Shown here in pieces: positions 7,979 through 15,052 of a stretch of DNA of 17,479 nt. The first letter of the stretch is position 1. Each line of letters begins with the position of its first letter. Position numbers and translations under genes: made by a program. The stretch lies in assembly GCA_900550175.1 (NCBI GenBank), contig URQX01000022.1, forward strand, positions 1-17,479, in the 5' to 3' direction. Source of the stretch: an uncultured Veillonella sp. (GTDB lineage Bacteria > Bacillota > Negativicutes > Veillonellales > Veillonellaceae). Under the pieces are notes generated by a model, which was not told the origin of the DNA, made no database searches, and was given only the letters and a program-made list of their open reading frames with translations.

Positions 7979-8584
7979 ATGAGTAGCATAGCGCATTTAT
8001 TTGTGGCTGGTGGATTTGTTATGTATCCGCTAGTAATTTTTTTGCTCGTTGCATTAATGATTGGCATTGAGCGTATCGTTTTATACCGTAAGTTTACAAA
8101 GGACTTGCGCCGCTTTAATAAGGTATTAGAAAAGAACCAAAGCTGGGTTATGTTGCCGAGCATATTGGAACGAGATACATTGGAGTTAGGCTCCTTATTT
8201 GCTCGTGCTATTCGCAGCGCTAAGAACTACAATAGCTTGGAAAATCGTTTGCAAGATATCGTGTCCTATGCCGATGAGCGATTAAAACGCGGCCTTAGCT
8301 GGCTTAGCATGATCGTAACAATGGCTCCACTATTGGGCTTATTGGGTACCGTGCTTGGCATGATTCGCGCCTTTGCAGTCGTAGGCGGCGATATTGGTGC
8401 GCCTACCATCATTACTGGCGGTGTATCCGAGGCCTTGGTGGCAACGGCGACAGGCTTAACGGTAGCCATTATTGCGCTTGGCTTTCACAGTTACTGTGCG
8501 GCAAAGGTCAACGATTCTATTGCTACATTAGAGCATGAGTGTGGTAATATCCTCGATGCGTACAACGAGGAACATGATATATGA
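7979..8584 (+). CDS. exbB: MotA/TolQ/ExbB proton channel family protein (ExbB)
   Basis: Inner-membrane subunit that, with ExbD, forms the proton channel powering TonB. It is 201 residues, somewhat shorter than typical ExbB (about 220-245). Three hydrophobic segments lie at about 10-30, 108-130 and 148-170. The second contains the family motif APLLGLLGTVLGMI (116-129) and the third has SEALVATATGLTVAI (150-164), with the conserved Thr and small residues of the channel wall. The ATG at 7979 with GGAGG at 7969-7973 is preferred over a TTG at 7967 that overlaps this site. It overlaps exbD by 4 bases (ATGA), so the two are coupled. TolQ is the main alternative, but the TonB-like gene next door favours ExbB. 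Confidence 0.9.
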   Translation: MSSIAHLFVAGGFVMYPLVIFLLVALMIGIERIVLYRKFTKDLRRFNKVLEKNQSWVMLPSILERDTLELGSLFARAIRSAKNYNSLENRLQDIVSYADERLKRGLSWLSMIVTMAPLLGLLGTVLGMIRAFAVVGGDIGAPTIITGGVSEALVATATGLTVAIIALGFHSYCAAKVNDSIATLEHECGNILDAYNEEHDI

Positions 8585-8985
8585 GACGACGCACATTAGG
8601 GGTTAAAAAAGAACCGACAATCATGATTATCCCTATGATCGATATCGTATTCTTTTTATTGGTATTTTTCATGGTGGGCACGTTGTACATGAATACAGAG
8701 CAGCAAATTCCTCTAAATTTGCCATCTGCATCTACTTCTACGGCAAAATCTATCGAGCCTATTACGATTACCTTAACTACAACGCATACGTTATATATCG
8801 ATAATCAGGAGATTTCTTCGGAACGCTTGGCGGAAGAGGTGCGGTCTATCGTTAAACAAGCACCGCGACAAGCCTTTGTTATCCGCGCATCTAAGGATGT
8901 ATATTACAGCGAGGTTATCGCTCTATTAGATATGCTCAAGGTAAATGGCGCCAAATATATTAGTGTCGCAACGGAACGGAAGTGA
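8581..8985 (+). CDS. exbD: Biopolymer transport protein ExbD/TolR family
   Basis: Partner of ExbB in the proton-driven TonB motor; one membrane helix and a periplasmic domain. It is 134 residues, normal for the family. The single transmembrane segment (about 14-37) contains the proton-relay aspartate D21 in PMIDIVFFLLVFFM, equivalent to D25 of Escherichia coli ExbD. The periplasmic part ends with a VIALLDMLKVNGAKYISVAT block typical of the family. It begins inside the exbB stop and is followed 4 bases later by the TonB-like gene, so the three form one operon. Confidence 0.93.
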   Translation: MRRRTLGVKKEPTIMIIPMIDIVFFLLVFFMVGTLYMNTEQQIPLNLPSASTSTAKSIEPITITLTTTHTLYIDNQEISSERLAEEVRSIVKQAPRQAFVIRASKDVYYSEVIALLDMLKVNGAKYISVATERK

Positions 8986-8989
8986 TTCT

Positions 8990-9823
8990 ATGTTTGAATC
9001 GCATTATTTGAAACCGTTCATCGTGTCCTTAGGCATTACGACGATACTCGTATCTGGGATGGGGCTTTCCTTGCGTGGTATGGCAGGTACTGGTGCAGCT
9101 CATGATGCGGCTGAAATTAGCTTTGACTTGCCTGATGATAGTGAAAGCAGTGTAGAGGTGGCTGAACCGACTCCACAACCTGAAGAGAAGGTAGCACCAG
9201 TAGAGGCAGATCCTGAACGGGTAGCACCAAAACCTCAATCTCAGCCACAACCTGTGATGAAGGAAGTGACACCTGGTGAAGATGAACGAACTAAAACATT
9301 AGATACAAATGCTAGTACACAAGGGCAGCGACGAGAATGGGCTATTCCTAAAGCCATTGAATCTGAAGCGGCTGGTGTAGAGCAAGCGGTTGTAACTCAT
9401 GAAAAACAATCAAAACCGAAAGAGGCAACTATGGGTAAGGATGTTACATCTGACCCTGATGCCGATGGTGATGGTCGTACAGAAGCGGCTGATTTATCAT
9501 TCTTATCCGATCTTGCGTGGAGCTTGTTAACACCAGGCCAGCAAGAACTATTGCGTCAGCCCGCTATCAATCCAAGCGCCTATCTTCGCCGTGTTCAAGA
9601 ACAAGGGGCGAAATCTTCTGTAACGGGTACTGTTACGGTGAAGGTAAACTTTGGTGAAGATGGCCGTGTCATCGTTGCTCAGAATACACCGCGCATCGTG
9701 GTAGATGGTGTACCGCCTGATGTAATGGAAGAAGCATTGCGCATTGTTAAAACCAGTGGCAGCATCGTCAACAACTCTGGACGTATACAAACCTTAACAA
9801 TTCCTGTTGTTATGGGACAATAA
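8990..9823 (+). CDS. tonB: TonB family energy transducer with an EF-hand-like loop
   Basis: Periplasm-spanning protein that passes energy from ExbBD to outer-membrane receptors. It has 277 residues from ATG 8990 (GGAAG at 8978-8982); an upstream in-frame ATG at 8945 lies inside exbD and is unlikely. The order is an N-terminal membrane anchor (about 9-31), an acidic and Pro/Glu-rich linker (about 45-100), a low-complexity polar stretch, then a C-terminal TonB-like domain (about 205-277) starting GTVTVKVNFGEDGRV and ending in TIPVVMG. Residues 157-168 read DADGDGRTEAAD, with Asp at 1, 3, 5 and 12 and Gly at 6, like an EF-hand or dockerin calcium loop. The C-terminal domain lacks the classic SSG and YP signatures, so receptor specificity cannot be inferred. 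Confidence 0.83.
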   Translation: MFESHYLKPFIVSLGITTILVSGMGLSLRGMAGTGAAHDAAEISFDLPDDSESSVEVAEPTPQPEEKVAPVEADPERVAPKPQSQPQPVMKEVTPGEDERTKTLDTNASTQGQRREWAIPKAIESEAAGVEQAVVTHEKQSKPKEATMGKDVTSDPDADGDGRTEAADLSFLSDLAWSLLTPGQQELLRQPAINPSAYLRRVQEQGAKSSVTGTVTVKVNFGEDGRVIVAQNTPRIVVDGVPPDVMEEALRIVKTSGSIVNNSGRIQTLTIPVVMGQ

Positions 9824-9865
9824 AGAGGCATATCACATACTATGTATGTAAGATATGCCTCTTTT
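9822..9865. terminator. Shared terminator between tonB and the leftward membrane gene
   Basis: AAAGAGGCATATC (9822-9834) pairs with GATATGCCTCTTT (9852-9864), 13 bp without mismatch, and the loop contains CATAC/GTATG. T-rich tails exist on both strands (CTTTTGTT forwards, CTTTATTG backwards), and the flanking genes converge, so it probably serves both. The left arm begins within the tonB stop codon. Confidence 0.85.
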
Positions 9866-9877
9866 GTTATGTTTGTA

Positions 9878-10288
9878 TTAGTCTTGATTAGTAAGCATTG
9901 TCTTAGTGGAGTTGAACACCGCAAGGTATACGATGGCGCCACCGATAAATAAAGTGATCTGCATAGGTGCACTAAATTGATTGACGCGCCATAATGCGAA
10001 GGCGTAGAAGAACATTGTTACTAGCATGATGAGGAATGCAATGATAACGCGTACATTGGTGTTAACAGCTAAGGATGTGGTGATGCGAGATTTATTGAGT
10101 ATCACGTAAATTAAGGATACGATGATGTCTGCTGTAAAGATGGAGAATACATAGTTGAGATCAAACTCTCCAAATAGAACTACAGCCAAGCCGATAAAGC
10201 TGAGCCCAAAGAATAGGCGTAATAGCATGCCTATAATATTCGATTCATTGCGCTGTGCACGACGCTCTTTGCGATTTAAATTTGCCAT
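9878..10288 (-). CDS. Four-helix integral membrane protein, unknown function
   Basis: 136 residues. A basic, lysine/arginine-rich N terminus (NRKERRAQR) is followed by four hydrophobic segments at about 18-39, 44-65, 80-101 and 108-127. The charge distribution puts both ends in the cytoplasm. I see no catalytic motif and do not recognise the family. On the minus strand GGGGAGG precedes ATG at 10288 by a good spacing, and an extended -10 lies upstream. It is a single-gene unit convergent with exbB-exbD-tonB and divergent from purB. Confidence 0.8.
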   Translation of the reverse strand: MANLNRKERRAQRNESNIIGMLLRLFFGLSFIGLAVVLFGEFDLNYVFSIFTADIIVSLIYVILNKSRITTSLAVNTNVRVIIAFLIMLVTMFFYAFALWRVNQFSAPMQITLFIGGAIVYLAVFNSTKTMLTNQD

Positions 10289-10339
10289 GAAAGCCTCCCC
10301 ATAATGATATACAAGTTTATGTATATTTCAGATAATTCT

Positions 10340-10348
10340 AGTATATCA
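10340..10348 (-). promoter_or_regulatory. Extended -10 promoter of the four-helix membrane gene
   Basis: The minus strand reads TGATATACT (10348 to 10340); the -35 position is weak. It would start transcription near 10333, about 45 bases before the ATG. Confidence 0.45.
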
Positions 10349-10420
10349 TTTTATTAGCACGAATACATAGAGACGGAGTTAATATAACTCAATTCTATTA
10401 ATTGTTTATTTAGAAAGGCG

Positions 10421-10474
10421 TCATAAGCAAAGTCATCATAAGTAAAGTCATCATAAGTCAAAACGTATCATAAG
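10421..10474 (+). repeat. Short tandem repeats in the purB upstream region
   Basis: TCATAAGCAAAGTCA (10421-10435) and TCATAAGTAAAGTCA (10436-10450) are 15-base tandem copies differing at one base. TCATAAG recurs at 10451-10457 and 10468-10474, so there are four copies at spacings of 15, 15 and 17 bases. They lie between the divergent promoters of the membrane gene and purB. Otherwise 10289-10633 holds only the promoters and box-like sites listed separately. Confidence 0.75.
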
Positions 10475-10502
10475 ACTTCAATGAATGGCTGTCATCTTCA
10501 AC

Positions 10503-10547
10503 AAATACGAACGATTAGTAAATTTAATATATTTATCATTCGGAAAT
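10503..10547. promoter_or_regulatory. Pair of PurR-box-like sites upstream of purB (tentative)
   Basis: AAATACGAACGAT on the plus strand (10503-10515) and ATTTCCGAATGAT on the minus strand (10547 to 10535) each match the Bacillus PurBox AWWWCCGAACWWT at 11 of 13 positions. They are inverted, 19 bases apart and upstream of the -35, similar to the Bacillus arrangement. Whether this organism has such a PurR is not visible in the window. Confidence 0.35.
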
Positions 10548-10561
10548 TTATTGGTCTTTCG

Positions 10562-10590
10562 TTGAATGGAGCTTTCACATATGGTACAAT
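10562..10590 (+). promoter_or_regulatory. purB promoter
   Basis: TTGAAT (10562-10567) and TACAAT (10585-10590) are separated by 17 bases. The predicted start is near 10597, giving a leader of about 37 bases. Confidence 0.7.
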
Positions 10591-10633
10591 TATCCTATAA
10601 GAAATCTAGCTTTTATCATGCAAAGGAGACATC

Positions 10634-11929
10634 ATGATACCACGTTATACACGAGAAGAAATGGGCCATATTTGGAGCGAACGCAATGAGTTCGACACAA
10701 TGTTATTGGTAGAAACATTGGCATCCGAGGCGCAAGCTGAGTTGGGAGTTATCCCTAAAGAAGCGGCTAAAGCCATTCGTGAAAAGGGCAATTTCGACGT
10801 TGAACGCATTCATGAAATCGAAAAGGAAACAAACCACGATATTATTTCCTTCGTAACAGCAGTAGGTGAATACGTAGGTCCTGAAGCGGCTAAATACATT
10901 CATCTTGGCCTTACATCTACTGACGTTAAAGATACAGCACTTGGTTACATGATGAAACAAGCATGCGACATCTTGATTGAAGATTTGAAACGTTTGCACG
11001 AAGTATTGCGTCGTCGCGCAGCTGAGTTCAAATATACACCTATGATCGGCCGTACTCATGGTATCCACGGCGAACCTACTACATTTGGTTTGAAATTAGC
11101 ATTGTGGATGGCTGAAGTAGAACGCGATATCGAACGCATGGAGCACGCTCGTAAAAGCGTAGCTGTTGGTAAATTGTCCGGTGCTGTTGGTACATACTCC
11201 AACATCGATCCGTTCGTAGAACAATATGTATGCGAAAAATTAGGTCTTGAACCTGTTAAAATCGCTACACAAGTCGTACAACGTGACCGTCATGCTGAAT
11301 TGTTGTCCACTATCGCTGTTGTAGGTGGTACATTGGATAAAATAGCTTTGGAAATTCGTCATCTGCAACGTACAGAAGTGCGCGAAGCGGAAGAATATTT
11401 CAGCCCTAAACAAAAGGGTTCTTCTGCGATGCCTCATAAACGTAATCCGATTACATGTGAAAGAATTTGCGGTATGGCTCGCTTGCTTCGTGGCTATGCT
11501 CAATCTGCTTACGAAGACCAAGCGTTGTGGCATGAACGCGACATTTCCCATAGCTCTGTAGAACGCGTTATTTTACCAGATGCAACAATTTCGTTGAACT
11601 ACATGCTTCACCTTACAATCCGCACTATCGATAAATTGTTGGTATATCCTGAAACAATGCTTAAAAACCTTAACCTTACAGGTGGTCTTGTATTCAGCCA
11701 AACAATTTTAACTCACCTTGTAGACAAAGGTGCAGTACGTGACGAAGCATACCGTTGGGTTCAAAAATACGCTATGGAACGTTGGCTTGAAGGTAAAGAT
11801 TTCGCTACAGGTCTTAAATCTGATGAAAACATCAAGAAATACATGACTGCTGAAGAAATCGATGCATGCTTCGATCCTCATAAATTGTTGAAACATGTAG
11901 ATACAATCATGGCTCGCTTTGGCCTATAA
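10634..11929 (+). CDS. purB: Adenylosuccinate lyase
   Basis: Fumarase/aspartase-superfamily enzyme that releases fumarate from SAICAR and from adenylosuccinate, so it acts in both IMP synthesis and the IMP-to-AMP branch. At 431 residues it is the usual length of the short bacterial form. Visible motifs are TSTDVKDTA near residue 95, GRTHGIHGEPTTFG from about 139 (with the catalytic histidine region H142/H145) and the superfamily signature SSAMPHKRNP at 263-272, whose serine is the flexible-loop catalytic residue. AAAGGAG lies 6 bases before ATG. It has its own promoter and upstream box-like sites. A hairpin with a T-tract separates it from the transporter gene. Confidence 0.97.
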   Translation: MIPRYTREEMGHIWSERNEFDTMLLVETLASEAQAELGVIPKEAAKAIREKGNFDVERIHEIEKETNHDIISFVTAVGEYVGPEAAKYIHLGLTSTDVKDTALGYMMKQACDILIEDLKRLHEVLRRRAAEFKYTPMIGRTHGIHGEPTTFGLKLALWMAEVERDIERMEHARKSVAVGKLSGAVGTYSNIDPFVEQYVCEKLGLEPVKIATQVVQRDRHAELLSTIAVVGGTLDKIALEIRHLQRTEVREAEEYFSPKQKGSSAMPHKRNPITCERICGMARLLRGYAQSAYEDQALWHERDISHSSVERVILPDATISLNYMLHLTIRTIDKLLVYPETMLKNLNLTGGLVFSQTILTHLVDKGAVRDEAYRWVQKYAMERWLEGKDFATGLKSDENIKKYMTAEEIDACFDPHKLLKHVDTIMARFGL

Positions 11930-11966
11930 TTGTAGGGTACTTCCCACATAACATATGAAAGACTAG

Positions 11967-12030
11967 GGTAGGTATAGACCAATAAGCCTATGGCACATGC
12001 ATTAGGTGTTGGCTATATCTACCTGTTTTT
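11967..12030 (+). terminator. Terminator or attenuator between purB and the transporter gene
   Basis: Positions 11967-11982 pair with 12009-12023, 15 base pairs with one bulged A and one G-U pair. An inner stem (11987-11992 with 12000-12006) forms in the loop, and TGTTTTT then ATTTATTTT follows. It ends only 9 bases before the transporter's ribosome binding site, and no strong promoter lies between, so it may act as an attenuator rather than a full stop. Confidence 0.65.
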
Positions 12031-12049
12031 ATTTATTTTAGGAGGTTAT

Positions 12050-13198
12050 ATGAAACGTATTATACGAAAGTACGGACCGCCTATTTTTCATTGTATTAAT
12101 GACTTTGGACAAGGATCTCTAGCGGCGCTTATACCGTTTTTTATCGCTAACTTTGGGCTTAACTACTATCAATCAGCATCTATCATTTTCTGTAACACCA
12201 TCGTGGCTTCTGTAGCCCAACCTATCTTGGGCTATGTGGCGGATCGGTGGCGCGTGCCTTGGTTTATTCCAGTAGGCTTTTCCATAACATTAGTCTCCAT
12301 TAGTTCCATTGCACTGGCGACGAGCTATGAGATGATACTTGCTCTATCGCTCATTGCAGGTCTTGGGGCTGCATTGTTCCATCCTGAGGCGGCACTTCTT
12401 GTAAATCGTATGCAATCCAATGAACTTGGTAATGCTATGGGGCGCTTTGCAGTGGGCGGCAGTGCTGGTTTTGCAATGGGGCCGCTCCTTGCTGGTGGTG
12501 TGTACGTCTTTGGCGCTCAGTTCCTTTGGGTGTTCACGGCCATTGCCTTAATTGGCGTGTTATTGTATGTGTATGCCTTTACAGGTTCTGCGGCTACCGA
12601 TGTTGTTGGTGAAAGTAAAAGCTCTGCTAAGTCCACTAATACTGGTGCCAACGATTGGGTAAGCTTCGGCAAGTTATTCTTTGTCATTGCTTCTCGCTCC
12701 ATATTGTTCTCTGTACTATCCATCTTTATCCCTATTTTGTATATTACCGTTATAAACGGCGAAGCCAGTGCCTCTAGTTTGGCGCTAACTATGTACTTTG
12801 CAATGGGAGCAGTCCTTACCTATATGGGCGGGGCTTTATCTGATAAATTAGGCTTCCTTAAAACGGTGCGCTTAGGCAATCTTATCTTCTTGCCATCCGT
12901 TTTAGTGTTTATATTTGTGCCTAATATCTGGGGCTTCTTCGGTGCTATGATACCGATGGCCTTTGGCGTATTCTCACAATACGGACCCATTACTGTACTA
13001 GGTCAAAAATACCTTGCTAAAAATGCAGGCTTTGCATCGGGGATTACACTAGGCCTTGGCATTACCTTAGGCGGCCTTGTAGCGCCATATGTAGGCCATC
13101 TAGCAGACATCTATGACGTGCAAACTGCTTTGATGACATTGATACCTGTAGGACTTATGGGGCTCCTAATGAGCCTATGGCTTAAAGAACCAAAATAG
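12050..13198 (+). CDS. Major facilitator transporter, fosmidomycin-resistance (Fsr)-like
   Basis: A 12-helix secondary transporter of 382 residues, probably a proton-coupled efflux protein of the inner membrane. The start is ATG 12050 with AGGAGG at 12040-12045; an in-frame ATG at 11990 falls inside the hairpin described before it. Motif A appears as GYVADRW (61-67) between helices 2 and 3, with a second copy GGALSDKLG in the C-terminal half. A conserved block GNAMGRFAVGGSAGFAMGPL and the N-terminal FHCINDFGQGSLAALIP resemble Fsr-type proteins. The substrate is not known. Its position between purB and purA raises the possibility of a purine-related compound, but that is inference only. Confidence 0.85.
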   Translation: MKRIIRKYGPPIFHCINDFGQGSLAALIPFFIANFGLNYYQSASIIFCNTIVASVAQPILGYVADRWRVPWFIPVGFSITLVSISSIALATSYEMILALSLIAGLGAALFHPEAALLVNRMQSNELGNAMGRFAVGGSAGFAMGPLLAGGVYVFGAQFLWVFTAIALIGVLLYVYAFTGSAATDVVGESKSSAKSTNTGANDWVSFGKLFFVIASRSILFSVLSIFIPILYITVINGEASASSLALTMYFAMGAVLTYMGGALSDKLGFLKTVRLGNLIFLPSVLVFIFVPNIWGFFGAMIPMAFGVFSQYGPITVLGQKYLAKNAGFASGITLGLGITLGGLVAPYVGHLADIYDVQTALMTLIPVGLMGLLMSLWLKEPK

Positions 13199-13217
13199 TA
13201 CTGGCACAATAAATACT

Positions 13218-13246
13218 TTCACAGAGTCCGAACATTGTTGTATAAT
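13218..13246 (+). promoter_or_regulatory. purA promoter with an internal PurR-box-like site
   Basis: TTCACA (13218-13223) and TATAAT (13241-13246) are 17 bases apart. GAGTCCGAACATT (13224-13236) fills most of the spacer and matches the Bacillus PurBox AWWWCCGAACWWT at 11 of 13 positions with a perfect CCGAAC core. No clear second inverted box was found nearby. The promoter call is firm; the box is tentative. Confidence 0.7.
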
Positions 13247-13286
13247 GATAATGAATTATTTAGACTTTCACATGGAGGATATAGAT

Positions 13287-14570
13287 ATGGCAACAAGTAT
13301 GGTTATCGGCACTCAATGGGGTGACGAGGGTAAAGGTAAGATCGTTGACTGGATCGCGGAACGTGCGGACGTTGTAGTGCGCAGTCAAGGTGGTAATAAC
13401 GCAGGTCATACTGTTGTAGTAGATGACAAAGCATTTGCGCTTCGCCTGTTACCAAGTGGCATCTTGTATGATGATAAACAAAATATCGTTGGTACTGGTG
13501 TTGTTATCGACCCTAAAGTTTTGTTACAAGAAATTGAAGGTCTTGAAAAACAAGGTAAATCTGCTAAATCTCTTCAAATTTCCGACCGTGCGCATGTTAT
13601 CATGCCATATCATATCGCTTTAGATAATGCAGAGGAAGCATCTAAAGGGGATGCTAAAATCGGTACTACTAAAAACGGTATCGGTCCTTGCTATGCTGAT
13701 AAGATTAACCGTATCGGCATCCGTATCTGCGATTTGTATGACTTGGATACATTCAAACAAAAATTATCATACAATGTAGAATTCAAAAACAAAATGCTTA
13801 CAAAGGTTTATGATGCTGAACCTGTTAACTACGATGAAATCTTAGCGGATTACATCAAATATGCTGAAGCATTGAAACCATATGTAACAGACACTAACAT
13901 CGCTGTTTTGAAAGCAGTTCAAGAGGATAAAAAGGTATTGTTCGAAGGCGCGCAAGCAACTATGCTTGACCTTGATCACGGTACATATCCATTCGTAACA
14001 TCCTCTCATCCAATCGCTGGTGGTGCTTCCACAGGTGCTGGTATTGGTCCAAACTACTTGAAAAATATCTTCGGCGTAGTAAAAGCTTACGCAACACGCG
14101 TTGGTGCAGGTCCATTCCCGACAGAGCTTCTTGATGAAACTGGCGATAACCTTCGCAAACTTGGTCATGAGTTCGGTACTGTAACTGGTCGTCCTCGTCG
14201 TTGTGGTTGGTTAGACCTTATGGTTGTAAAATACGCGGCAGGTCTTAACAGCCTTGATTACCTTGCAATCACTCGTTTGGATATTCTTGATACATTCAAA
14301 GAATTGAAAATCTGCGTAGGTTATAAATTGAATGGTAAAGATGTAGAAGGCTTCCCAGCTAACTTGAAAGACCTTGAAGCATGCGAAGCAGTGTACGAAA
14401 CATTGCCAGGTTGGGAAACAGATATTTCTGGTATCCGTAAATACGAAGATCTTCCTGAAAATGCTCGCAAATATGTAGAACGTATTGCAGAAGTAACAGG
14501 TGTACCTTTGGGTATCGTTTCCGTAGGCCCTAACCGTAACCAAACTATTGACCTAGTAAATGTATTCTAA
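13287..14570 (+). CDS. purA: Adenylosuccinate synthetase
   Basis: GTP-dependent enzyme that joins aspartate to IMP to give adenylosuccinate, the first committed step to AMP; its product is the substrate of PurB, encoded upstream. It has 427 residues, the normal length. The P-loop block GTQWGDEGKGK lies at 8-18 with catalytic D13, and NNAGHTVV at 37-44 carries catalytic H41. TGRPRRCGWLD and the terminal GPNRNQTI are typical family blocks. The start chosen is ATG 13287 with GGAGG at 13274-13278; an in-frame ATG at 13245 is inside the promoter -10. It has its own promoter in the gap after the transporter gene. Confidence 0.97.
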   Translation: MATSMVIGTQWGDEGKGKIVDWIAERADVVVRSQGGNNAGHTVVVDDKAFALRLLPSGILYDDKQNIVGTGVVIDPKVLLQEIEGLEKQGKSAKSLQISDRAHVIMPYHIALDNAEEASKGDAKIGTTKNGIGPCYADKINRIGIRICDLYDLDTFKQKLSYNVEFKNKMLTKVYDAEPVNYDEILADYIKYAEALKPYVTDTNIAVLKAVQEDKKVLFEGAQATMLDLDHGTYPFVTSSHPIAGGASTGAGIGPNYLKNIFGVVKAYATRVGAGPFPTELLDETGDNLRKLGHEFGTVTGRPRRCGWLDLMVVKYAAGLNSLDYLAITRLDILDTFKELKICVGYKLNGKDVEGFPANLKDLEACEAVYETLPGWETDISGIRKYEDLPENARKYVERIAEVTGVPLGIVSVGPNRNQTIDLVNVF

Positions 14571-14582
14571 GCTATACTAATT

Positions 14583-14606
14583 TGATATAATGCAAATGAT
14601 TGCATT
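14583..14606 (+). promoter_or_regulatory. Extended -10 overlapping a 7-bp-arm dyad, after purA
   Basis: TGATATAAT (14583-14591) overlaps the dyad AATGCAA-ATGA-TTGCATT (14589-14606). A transcript starting near 14598 would end at the terminator at 14680-14706 after about 105 bases, without an open frame. It could be a small RNA promoter with an operator, or chance structure in the purA 3' region. Confidence 0.3.
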
Positions 14607-14679
14607 CGATAGTGTCGATGTAGCAGTATAATTGTTTATAATTTTACCGCTATACAATCGGTTTATAGAATTATACAGA

Positions 14680-14706
14680 TAAGGCTCCTCTAAGAGGAGC
14701 CTTTTG
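14680..14706 (+). terminator. Terminator after purA
   Basis: AAGGCTCCTC (14681-14690) pairs with GAGGAGCCTT (14694-14703), 10 bp with a 3-base loop, then TTTTG. It lies 110 bases after the purA stop. Confidence 0.9.
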
Positions 14707-15052
14707 TAATGAAATGATTTAGACTACAAAAAAAGTATAATACATCTAATCCTTTCGGTCGCTAATGTAGTGCGGTATATCGAAGTATGCTATAAGGTTA
14801 TCGGAAAATGTGTATATCGAAAATTCTATAGAAGAAAATTGCATAAAATATTTATATATACAATTTTGTGTATAACTAAATAAATCTATGAGATGAAAAT
14901 TTATTTAAAATATTCACAATATACAAACTATAACGTGCTTAAATCAGTTTATAATGTGGTAAAAATTACCCATCTATATAAAAATGATATTCATAATAAA
15001 TTATTAAGATACAAATATAAAGAAAAAAATAGATTTACATTAAGAAATAGTA
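14707..15052. other. AT-rich gene-free stretch upstream of arsR
   Basis: No credible open frame on either strand. It contains two copies of GTATATCGAA (14775-14784 and 14812-14821, 37 bases apart), a TATAAT at 14950-14955 followed by the dyad GGTAAAAATTACC (14958-14970), and the small dyad ATGATATTCAT (14984-14994). These may be regulatory sites for arsR-dinB; none can be assigned to a protein. Confidence 0.5.

Noticed and set aside
9679..9972. A 97-codon minus-strand open frame bridging the end of tonB and the next gene
   Set aside because: It overlaps tonB, the shared terminator and another gene, and has no ribosome binding site.
10421..10474. CRISPR-like array
   Set aside because: The repeats are only 7-15 bases, directly adjacent with no spacers of normal length, and no cas gene is present.
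13241..13260. Iron-box-like sequence TATAATGATAATGAATTATT at the purA promoter
   Set aside because: It matches the 19-base consensus at only 13 positions, most of them A or T and six shared with the -10 hexamer, and purA is not an expected target.
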